Of a DNA stretch of 64,000 nt, positions 53,003 through 59,724 are shown piece after piece. The translations under genes and the position numbers were made by a program. The stretch comes from Candidatus Ferrigenium altingense (GTDB taxonomy: Bacteria > Pseudomonadota > Gammaproteobacteria > Burkholderiales > Gallionellaceae): the NCBI GenBank assembly GCA_020621985.1, contig JAHRYS010000001.1, forward strand, positions 526,459 through 590,458. The letters run 5' to 3'. Numbering within the stretch: the stretch's first letter is position 1; each line of letters starts with the position of its first letter. The notes under the pieces were generated by a model. It was not told the DNA's origin and did not search any database. It saw only the letters and a program-made list of their open reading frames with translations.

Positions 53003-53956
53003 ATGAATGGTTTAAGCAAAGATTCTGTGAGCTATGTGGAAATTGATGAGAGCGGCGAGGCGCAGCGTATCGACAATTTCCTGTTCAAGAACCTGAAAGG
53101 CGTGCCCAAAAGCCATGTGTACCGCATCCTGCGCGGCGGGGAAGTGCGGGTCAACAAGAAGCGCATCAATCAGACCTATCGTTTGAAGCTGGGCGACCTG
53201 CTGCGCATCCCGCCGATCCGCGTGGCGGAAAAACACGAACCGGAACAGGCGCATATCCCGGCGGTGGAGTTCCCGATCATCTATGAGGACGACGCGCTGC
53301 TGGCGGTGAACAAACCTTCCGGGGTGGCGGTGCATGGCGGCAGCGGGGTGAGCTTCGGGGTCATCGAACAGATGCGCCGCGCGCGCCCGCAGGCCAAGTT
53401 TCTGGAACTGGTGCACAGGCTCGACCGCGAAACCTCGGGCGTGCTGCTACTGGCGAAAAAGCGTTCCGCTTTGACGGCGATGCACGAGATCATGCGCGAA
53501 GGCAACAGCGACAAGCGCTACTTCGCGCTGGTGCTGGGGCAATGGAAGAACGTCAAACAGCATGTCAAGCTGCCGCTGCACAAGTTCGATACCCCGCAGG
53601 GCGAGAAGCGCGTGATGGTCAGGGAAGACGGACAAGCCTCGCACACCATCTTCACCCTGCTGAAGAGCTGGCCGGAATTTAGTTTATTGGAGGCGCAACT
53701 CAAGACCGGACGCACCCACCAGATTCGCGTGCATCTGTCGCATCTCGGCTTTCCGATCGCAGGAGACGACAAATACGGCGACTTCGCGCGCAACAAGGCG
53801 TTGATGAAACAGGGGCTGAAGCGGATGTTCCTGCATGCCCACTCGATTTCGTTCAGCCATCCGCTGACGGGGGAGCCGATGCACCTGGTTGCGCCGTTGG
53901 CGAAGGAGCTGGAGGGGTTTATCGCGAAACTGGATGCGGGTGTGGGGCGTGATTAA
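53003..53956 (+). CDS. rluC: 23S rRNA pseudouridine synthase RluC
   Basis: A 317-aa RluA-family enzyme with an N-terminal S4 RNA-binding domain ('RIDNFLFKNLKGVPKSHVYRI'). The catalytic domain carries nucleophile Asp in 'LELVHRLDRETSGVLLLAKK', then 'KRYFALVLGQW' and 'LKTGRTHQIRVHLSHLGFP'. RluC modifies U955, U2504 and U2580 in E. coli 23S rRNA. Start ATG 53003 chosen; the frame extends upstream without a ribosome site. Position divergent to rne supports RluC over RluD. Confidence 0.92.
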   Translation: MNGLSKDSVSYVEIDESGEAQRIDNFLFKNLKGVPKSHVYRILRGGEVRVNKKRINQTYRLKLGDLLRIPPIRVAEKHEPEQAHIPAVEFPIIYEDDALLAVNKPSGVAVHGGSGVSFGVIEQMRRARPQAKFLELVHRLDRETSGVLLLAKKRSALTAMHEIMREGNSDKRYFALVLGQWKNVKQHVKLPLHKFDTPQGEKRVMVREDGQASHTIFTLLKSWPEFSLLEAQLKTGRTHQIRVHLSHLGFPIAGDDKYGDFARNKALMKQGLKRMFLHAHSISFSHPLTGEPMHLVAPLAKELEGFIAKLDAGVGRD

Positions 53957-53964
53957 TTAAAAAC

Positions 53965-53992
53965 AACTTTGCCGGGGCAGCCCGGCGAAGTT
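53965..53992 (+). terminator. Rho-independent terminator after rluC
   Basis: A 12-bp stem with one G-U (53965-53976 with 53981-53992), a gcag loop and an attttt tail, 9 bp past the stop. Beyond it, near 54042-54060, is a half-copy of the palindrome seen at 6041-6094. Confidence 0.88.
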
Positions 53993-54075
53993 ATTTTTCG
54001 AATATTACTTCTTGGCTTTAGCCAGCGTGCATTCCATGCACCATGGTGCGCACAGCGCACCCTATAAATGCGCCA

Positions 54076-55149
54076 TCAACCTTTGGTCTTGGTCAAAAAC
54101 ACCGTGATTTCTTCGCGGTCGTGGTAAAGCTGCTTCGCGATCATCTTGTAATTGATGCCTTCCTCGTCCAGGCGAGTGCGGATGCCGCCCAACGCGCTGT
54201 CGAGCGCGACGACGCGCTGCTTCATCGGCAGTTTCAAATTGAAGATCGCGTGCTTGCACCAGCCTGCCGCGAACCACTCTTCGATCAACTTGGCGACTTT
54301 GGAGGGTTTTTCCACCATGTCGCACACCAGCCAGTCCACCGCTTTGCGCGGCGCGTATTTGAAGCCGTCTTGCTTAAGGTGCTCGACCAGCGGATGCTTC
54401 GCCAGCACACCCTTCATCGGGCCGTTGTCCACCGCGGTCACGCGGATGCCGCGCTTGACCAGTTGCCAGGACCAGCCGCCGGGTGCGGCGCCGAGATCGA
54501 CCGCTGTCATGCCTTGCCGCAACAAACGCGTCTGCTCGCTGCGATCCAGGAACACCTCGATGGCCTCGGCCAGTTTCATCGTCGAGCGGCTTGGCGCTTC
54601 GGCGGGCATGGACTGGCGCACGATGCCCATGATGGTCGCCGCGCTGTTGTGCGGATCGCTGGTGCCGATTAACACTGATGATTTGTTGGGAAAGAAGATG
54701 TGCAGGCGCGGCAACTGCTGGTTCATGTTTTGATCCTGCAACTTGCCTTGTTCGCGCAGCGCGGCCTCCAGCAACGGCTGAAAACGGCGGGTGAAGGTGG
54801 TCAGCAGTTTTCCATCGTTGGTGTCCGGCACTTCCAGCCATAACGCGCCGAAGCTGCCGGGCAGGGCGGCGACGGCGGCGAGGATCGGGGTCAGGCGGTC
54901 GCGCTCGGACAGTGATTCGATGGTGTGGTGCAGCCGGATCAGCTGGCGCGCGAAGATCAGTTCGCGATAGGACAGCTTCTGTTCGTTGAGCGCGACCACG
55001 ACGTAGCCGCTGTCGGCGACGATGGCAGGCTGCTCGATGCCGATGATGGGCTTTTGTTGCATCGCCTGGTGCAAGGCTTCCTGCGCGCAATCCTGCTCGA
55101 AGCCGGGACGGCAATACAGCAGCCAGTTGGTGTTTGTAGATTTCTTCAT
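54076..55149 (-). CDS. rlmM: 23S rRNA C2498 2'-O-ribose methyltransferase
   Basis: A 357-aa RrmJ/RlmM-type enzyme. An N-terminal THUMP-like part ('YCRPGFEQDCAQEALHQAM') precedes a Rossmann SAM domain ('GMTAVDLGAAPGGWSWQLVKRG', 'DWLVCDMVEKPSKVA', 'WCKHAIFNLKLPMKQR'), with K-D-K-E type catalytic residues. It methylates C2498 of 23S rRNA. Start ATG 55149 (MKKSTNTNWLLYCRPG), gagg directly before; the longer frame runs toward the divergent gene. Divergent from the HAD gene with a 76-bp gap. Confidence 0.92.
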   Translation of the reverse strand: MKKSTNTNWLLYCRPGFEQDCAQEALHQAMQQKPIIGIEQPAIVADSGYVVVALNEQKLSYRELIFARQLIRLHHTIESLSERDRLTPILAAVAALPGSFGALWLEVPDTNDGKLLTTFTRRFQPLLEAALREQGKLQDQNMNQQLPRLHIFFPNKSSVLIGTSDPHNSAATIMGIVRQSMPAEAPSRSTMKLAEAIEVFLDRSEQTRLLRQGMTAVDLGAAPGGWSWQLVKRGIRVTAVDNGPMKGVLAKHPLVEHLKQDGFKYAPRKAVDWLVCDMVEKPSKVAKLIEEWFAAGWCKHAIFNLKLPMKQRVVALDSALGGIRTRLDEEGINYKMIAKQLYHDREEITVFLTKTKG

Positions 55150-55225
55150 CCTCGTATTGTGGCACAGGTTGGGGTGGCAAGCCCGAAGGTGGTAACATCC
55201 GCGCCTCTTTTTTGGCGGCAAGGCA

Positions 55226-55882
55226 ATGGGCAAACGTTACGATTTGATCGTGTTCGACTGGGACGGTACGGTGATGGATTCGACTGCGGTGATCGCGGGT
55301 TCGATCCAGGCGGCGTGCCGCGACCTGGATTTGACGGTTCCCGACGATGAAACCGCGCGCCATGTGATCGGCCTGGGTTTGATTCAGGCGTTGCGCCATG
55401 CGGTGCCGGATGCGCCGGAGTCCATGTATGAGCCGCTGGTGGCGCGTTACCGCCACCATTTCCTGATACAGGATGCGGCGATCCCGCTGTTCGCAGGCGC
55501 GCGCGAGACGATCGCGGAATTGCATGGCGCGGGTTATTGGCTGGGGGTGGCGACCGGCAAGAGTCGCGCGGGGCTGGACAGGGTGCTGGAATCCACAGGC
55601 CTGAAGCAATATTTTCACGCCACGCGCACGGCAGACCAGACTTTTTCCAAACCCGATCCGGCCATGCTGTTTGAACTGTTGGATGAATTGGCGGTCACTG
55701 CCGGGCGCGCGCTGATGATCGGCGATACCACGCACGACGTACAGATGGCGCAGAATGCCCAGGTGGATGTGGTGGCGGTGGGGCACGGCGCGCACCCGCC
55801 AGAGCAGCTGCGGGAATTGAACCCGCTCGCGCTGGTGAAGGATTTCGCGGAATTGCGCGCATGGTTGAGGGCGAATGCCTAA
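55226..55882 (+). CDS. HAD-superfamily phosphatase (phosphoglycolate-phosphatase-like)
   Basis: A 218-aa HAD hydrolase, subfamily IA with a helical cap. Motif I 'LIVFDWDGTVMDS' (nucleophile Asp), motif II 'GVATGKSRAGLD', motif III Lys in 'FSKPDPAMLFELLDEL', motif IV 'ALMIGDTTHDVQMAQNA'. In many betaproteobacteria a gene of this type sits with rluC and sppA and is annotated as Gph-like. The exact substrate is not deducible. Confidence 0.9.
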   Translation: MGKRYDLIVFDWDGTVMDSTAVIAGSIQAACRDLDLTVPDDETARHVIGLGLIQALRHAVPDAPESMYEPLVARYRHHFLIQDAAIPLFAGARETIAELHGAGYWLGVATGKSRAGLDRVLESTGLKQYFHATRTADQTFSKPDPAMLFELLDELAVTAGRALMIGDTTHDVQMAQNAQVDVVAVGHGAHPPEQLRELNPLALVKDFAELRAWLRANA

Positions 55883-55891
55883 AATAGATTT

Positions 55892-56021
55892 CACCACGAA
55901 GGCCACGAAGATCACGAAGATTTTGGAATAGTATGGCGGTGAGCTTGTACCGCAAGATAAGTCCGTCTTGCGGGAAAGAAGCCGGTTGTTTTTCTTCGTG
56001 GTCTTCGTGTTCTTCGTGGTG
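55892..56021. repeat. CACGAAG inverted repeat element
   Basis: Arms 55892-55919 and 55994-56021 are inverted repeats (25 of 28 positions pair). Each arm is itself made of three variants of the short unit (c)cacgaag, i.e. a repeated motif within an inverted pair. The spacer is 74 bp. It occupies most of the gap between the HAD gene and sppA. I have seen similar CACCACGAAG elements in other proteobacteria, from general knowledge. Confidence 0.8.
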
Positions 56022-56054
56022 CAAATGTAATCTGGTTTATTTCAAGGAGTCGTA

Positions 56055-57002
56055 ATGTCGGATCAAAACAACAACTGGGAACGCGGCGTGCTGGAAAAGC
56101 TGGCGATGACGGCCGTTCAGGAGCAGCGCCGCGCACGGCACTGGGGCATCTTTTTCAAGACGCTGACCTTCGGCTATCTGTTCATCATCCTGTTCCTGAT
56201 AATGGGTTGGATGGGTAAGTCCGAGCAGGCGCTGAGCACCGGCAAACATACCGCGCTGGTGGACATGCAGGGCGTGATCGCGCCGGATAGCGCGGCAAGC
56301 GCCGACAACCTGATTCCCAGCCTGCAGGATGCGTTCGAGGACAAGAACACGCAGGGCGTGATCCTGCGCATCAACAGCCCCGGCGGCAGCCCGGTGCAGG
56401 CCGGGCAGATCAACGACGAAATCCGCCGCCTGCGCGCCAAGTATCCGGCCATCCCGCTGTACGCGGTGGTCGAGGACATTTGCGCTTCAGGCGGCTATTA
56501 CGTGGCGGTGGCGGCGGACAAGATTTTCGTGGACAAGGCCAGCCTGATCGGCTCGGTCGGCGTGCTGATGGACGGCTTCGGCTTCACCGGCACGATGGAG
56601 AAGCTCGGCGTGGAACGCCGCCTAATTACCGCCGGAGCCAACAAGGGCTTCCTCGACCCGTTTTCGGCGGCCAATCCGGCGCATCAGGCATACGCCAAAC
56701 AGATGATCACGGAAATCCATCAGCAGTTCATCGACGTGGTGAAGCAGGGGCGCGGCAAGCGTCTCAAGGAAACGCCGGATACCTTCAGCGGCCTGGTGTG
56801 GAACGGGCAGAAGGGCATAGAGATGGGCTTGGCGGATGGCTATGGCAGCCTGGAATCGGTGGCGCGCGATATCATCAAGGCCGAGAAGATCGTGGACTTC
56901 ACCACGAAGGAAAATTTCGCGGATCGTCTTGCAAAGCGCTTCGGCGCGGGCGTGGCGAGCGCGATCGGATTCTCTGCACAGGGTGGCGCTTCTATCAGGT
57001 GA
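56055..57002 (+). CDS. sppA: signal peptide peptidase SppA (S49)
   Basis: A 315-aa inner-membrane serine protease of the short S49 form. An N-terminal transmembrane anchor (~residues 35-55, 'TLTFGYLFIILFLIMGWMG') is followed by the crotonase-like fold with 'ILRINSPGGSPVQAGQI'. The nucleophile Ser lies in 'DICASGGYYVAVAADKIF'. 'LIGSVGVLM' follows, with the general-base Lys further on ('ITAGANKGFLDPF'). It degrades cleaved signal peptides. Start ATG 56055 after aaggag. Confidence 0.92.
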   Translation: MSDQNNNWERGVLEKLAMTAVQEQRRARHWGIFFKTLTFGYLFIILFLIMGWMGKSEQALSTGKHTALVDMQGVIAPDSAASADNLIPSLQDAFEDKNTQGVILRINSPGGSPVQAGQINDEIRRLRAKYPAIPLYAVVEDICASGGYYVAVAADKIFVDKASLIGSVGVLMDGFGFTGTMEKLGVERRLITAGANKGFLDPFSAANPAHQAYAKQMITEIHQQFIDVVKQGRGKRLKETPDTFSGLVWNGQKGIEMGLADGYGSLESVARDIIKAEKIVDFTTKENFADRLAKRFGAGVASAIGFSAQGGASIR

Positions 57003-57040
57003 CACGTGTTGGCTGATAGCCTTTTGTTCAAGCGGCATCC

Positions 57041-57075
57041 ACCCCTCCCCTGACAAGGGGAGGCTGGGAGGGGTT
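57041..57075. repeat. CTCCCCTGACAAGGGGAGG element, copy 1
   Basis: Contains ctcccctgacaaggggagg (57045-57063), a perfect palindromic core with flanking C- and G-runs, overlapping the tesA stop codon (57074-57076). The same 19-base core recurs in frame inside ybbP (61478-61496). It sits between convergent sppA and tesA and could act as a hairpin transcript end. Confidence 0.85.
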
Positions 57076-57685
57076 AGCGCAGCAACGGCTCCAGCTCCTT
57101 CAGCACATTGCGCATCAATTGCGGCTGCGCTTCTTTCGTGGGATGCAGGTTGTCGGCCTGGAATTGCTGCGGCGCAACACCCTCAAACAAAAACGGCAGC
57201 AGCCTGACGCGGTATTTTTTCGCGAGCTTCGGGTACATCTTCCCGAACTGCGCAACGTAAGGTTCGCCGTAATTCGGCGGCAGCCTCATGCCGACCAGCA
57301 GCACCCCGGCGCGAGCAGCGCGGGCATCCCCGATGATCCTGCCGAGGTTGGCCTCGATGCCGGCGACGTCGTAGCCGCGCAACCCGTCGTTCGCGCCGAG
57401 CTCCACGATCACCACTGCCGGGCGATGCTCGCGCAGCGCCCCGGCGATGCGCTGCCGCCCGCCCTGTGTCGTCTCACCGCTGATGCTGGCGTTCACCACG
57501 CGATACTCCGGATGGCTGCGCGCCAGTTCCTGTTGCAGCAGGGCAGGCCAACTTTCTGCTACTGCGATGCCGTATCCGGCTGATAAACTGTCGCCGAATA
57601 CCAATATGTTTTTTGCGGCATGAACGGAAAGCGGCAGCCACAGCGCGGCAACCAGCAGGATAATTTTCAGGAATGGATTCTTCAT
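57074..57685 (-). CDS. tesA: periplasmic acyl-CoA thioesterase I / lysophospholipase (SGNH)
   Basis: A 203-aa exported SGNH hydrolase. Signal peptide 'MKNPFLKIILLVAALWLPLS' ending VHA. Block I Ser in 'VFGDSLSAGYGI', block II Gly in 'SISGETTQGGR', block III 'ELGANDGLRGYD', block V Asp/His in 'ADNLHPTKEAQ'. It hydrolyses acyl-CoA, lysophospholipids and esters in the periplasm. Start ATG 57685 shares the CATG with the divergent ybbA ATG. The tesA/ybbA/ybbP neighbourhood is conserved with E. coli. Confidence 0.94.
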   Translation of the reverse strand: MKNPFLKIILLVAALWLPLSVHAAKNILVFGDSLSAGYGIAVAESWPALLQQELARSHPEYRVVNASISGETTQGGRQRIAGALREHRPAVVIVELGANDGLRGYDVAGIEANLGRIIGDARAARAGVLLVGMRLPPNYGEPYVAQFGKMYPKLAKKYRVRLLPFLFEGVAPQQFQADNLHPTKEAQPQLMRNVLKELEPLLR

Positions 57686-58367
57686 GGCGACGATTGTGCA
57701 GGCAGTTGAACTGACCAAGCAAGTGTTAAGCCCATCAATGGATGGGAAAGGCCAGCCGTTGACCATCTTGCAGCAGGCAAGCTTCGCGGTCGAGGCGGGC
57801 GAGAGCCTCGCGATCCTGGGTGCGTCCGGCTCCGGCAAATCCACCCTGCTCGGCCTGCTCGCCGGGCTGGACGTGCCGAGCAGCGGCAGCGTGCTGCTCG
57901 ACGGCAAGGACCTGTTCGCGCTGGACGAGGACGGCCGCGCGCGGCTGCGCGGCGCGATGGCGGGCTTCGTGTTCCAGTCGTTCCAGTTGCTGCCCGCGCT
58001 GAAAGCGCTGGAGAACGTCATGCTGCCGCTGGAACTGCAAGGCAGCAGCGACGCGCGCGAACGCGCCGAGGAATCGCTGCATCAAGTCGGCTTGAGCGCC
58101 CGCGCACACCACCTCCCCAAACACCTCTCCGGCGGCGAGCAGCAGCGCGTCGCGCTCGCTCGCGCCTTCGTCACCCGGCCCAAAATTTTGTTCGCCGACG
58201 AACCCACTGGCAACCTCGACGCCGCCACCGGCGCGCAGGTCATCGCACTGATGCTCGAACTCAACCGTGCGCAGGGTACGACCCTGATCCTCGTCACCCA
58301 CGACGAGGCGCTGGCGCGAAGATGCGGCCGGCAGTTAAGGCTGGAGGCGGGGAGGGTGGTGCAGTGA
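57684..58367 (+). CDS. ybbA: ABC transporter ATPase YbbA (LolD-like)
   Basis: A 227-aa ATPase of the MacB/LolD type: Walker A 'ILGASGSGKSTLLGLLAGL', Q-loop 'VFQSFQLLPAL', signature 'LSGGEQQRVALARAF', Walker B 'ILFADEPTGNLD', H-loop 'ILVTHDEALARR'. It partners the FtsX-like permease YbbP. Here its gene is separated from ybbP by the 1.3-kb AT-rich gene at 58408-59724, which breaks the usual adjacency. Confidence 0.93.
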   Translation: MATIVQAVELTKQVLSPSMDGKGQPLTILQQASFAVEAGESLAILGASGSGKSTLLGLLAGLDVPSSGSVLLDGKDLFALDEDGRARLRGAMAGFVFQSFQLLPALKALENVMLPLELQGSSDARERAEESLHQVGLSARAHHLPKHLSGGEQQRVALARAFVTRPKILFADEPTGNLDAATGAQVIALMLELNRAQGTTLILVTHDEALARRCGRQLRLEAGRVVQ

Positions 58368-58407
58368 ACAATGGGGCAATGTGGATTTTTGCGAAGGATA
58401 GAGTTGA

Positions 58408-59724
58408 ATGAAAAATAACCGTGGAGATTTACCAGTTAAGGGTGGCTGCACACCAAGACCCAAATTTTTGGGCGCTCTGAAGAAAATGCATTCAGAAAAA
58501 CTGCCTGAACAATTAAAAAATTACGTCATGAGCAATCTCATTTCGGTAATAACGGCAGCCGGCTCTATATTGGGAGGGCTGTTGATACTGTTTTACTTGG
58601 TTTCAATACAATATTTCCCATCTGATATGAATGTATCTATGGTTGGTTTATTGCTGGCAGGAGCTGCTATAACTGGAATTTTTTTAACGCCCCTTTTAGC
58701 GCTATATTTTGTACTTCCTGGGGTTTTCTATCGTCACATACTTAATGCGAAATCGAAATCAAGTCAGGAAATAGAAGAGACCGCACAAATAAATCTACTG
58801 AGTAATAGAGCAATTATTTGGTTGGTGGATGTCCCTTCGTTAATTGTTTTTGTTATCGCTATCGTTGTAGTACTTTTTAAACCGAATGGCTTTAAGTGGA
58901 TTGGCCTTTTAGCGGCATTGCCATTTTTTATTTTGTTGCTGTATGGAAAATTTTTCGAGGAAAAGAAAAAAATCCTCCCACAATTTATTGACATGTTAAA
59001 CCGTGTCAAGCTGATCAAATGGAAATTGGCATATTTTTTTGTGTCGGGATTAATGGCATTTATCCCTTGGTTTTTTATTTTACTTTTAATTGCAAATTAC
59101 GCAGGCGTGGAGGCAGATGAGGATTTGGTATGGTTTGTGTTTGTCGAAATGTGCATGATCGCAATACTTGCAAATCATATAGTTGCGTCTATAAAAGACT
59201 GGTGGGTTCTGGCTATTGTCGCTCCTGTTGTATTGTTTTTGTTGCTTGCACTTACGCAACAAACTACTTTGATTTCTAAGGTGGTGATCCGCACTCTGGC
59301 GCTTGGCAATATACCTAATGTCACCTTGGTGCTTGACCTAGAAGGTTGCAGGATAGCTAGTCAATATGTGCGTTCTGCTCAAGAGCCTGATACCAAGACT
59401 CAGCCCAGAGCTTTTCCTATGAATGAAAATAAATCAAATTCTGATAAAGAGGGATTGCAGCAAGTAATTTGCAGGCTCTCATTGGTTAATCTGAAGTGGA
59501 GAATTGGAAGCGAATATTTCGTGGATGCTACTAACGCCACACTTTATCCAGTTGAAGACAACAGCGACAAAACAATCAAGAAGAAACAAGGTAAACAGAT
59601 AGCCATGGCCAATAGTGCCGTGTTTGATCAATTACCACCACTAGCTACACAAAGCTTTACGATTCCATCGGCACATGTGTTGAGTTGGTCTGTAGCTGAA
59701 CATAAAAAATCGGTTACGCAGTGA
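58408..59724 (+). CDS. AT-rich multi-pass membrane protein of unknown function
   Basis: A 438-aa protein in DNA that is visibly more AT-rich than both neighbours and uses A/T-ending codons freely. It has about seven hydrophobic segments (residues ~45-70, 80-105, 135-160, 168-185, 205-230, 240-262, 268-290). A soluble C-terminal ~145 residues follow, beginning 'TLALGNIPNVTLVLDLEGC' and including 'WRIGSEYFVDATNATLYPV'. I recognise no family. It starts 40 bp after ybbA, and its TGA overlaps the ybbP GTG by four bases (GTGA), so translation is coupled to the host operon. Composition and position indicate acquisition by transfer. Confidence 0.8.
   Translation: MKNNRGDLPVKGGCTPRPKFLGALKKMHSEKLPEQLKNYVMSNLISVITAAGSILGGLLILFYLVSIQYFPSDMNVSMVGLLLAGAAITGIFLTPLLALYFVLPGVFYRHILNAKSKSSQEIEETAQINLLSNRAIIWLVDVPSLIVFVIAIVVVLFKPNGFKWIGLLAALPFFILLLYGKFFEEKKKILPQFIDMLNRVKLIKWKLAYFFVSGLMAFIPWFFILLLIANYAGVEADEDLVWFVFVEMCMIAILANHIVASIKDWWVLAIVAPVVLFLLLALTQQTTLISKVVIRTLALGNIPNVTLVLDLEGCRIASQYVRSAQEPDTKTQPRAFPMNENKSNSDKEGLQQVICRLSLVNLKWRIGSEYFVDATNATLYPVEDNSDKTIKKKQGKQIAMANSAVFDQLPPLATQSFTIPSAHVLSWSVAEHKKSVTQ

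Noticed and set aside
54374-55915. 513-codon minus-strand ORF spanning rlmM and the HAD gene
   Set aside because: It is antisense or out of frame to two well-supported genes, has biased composition and no ribosome site.
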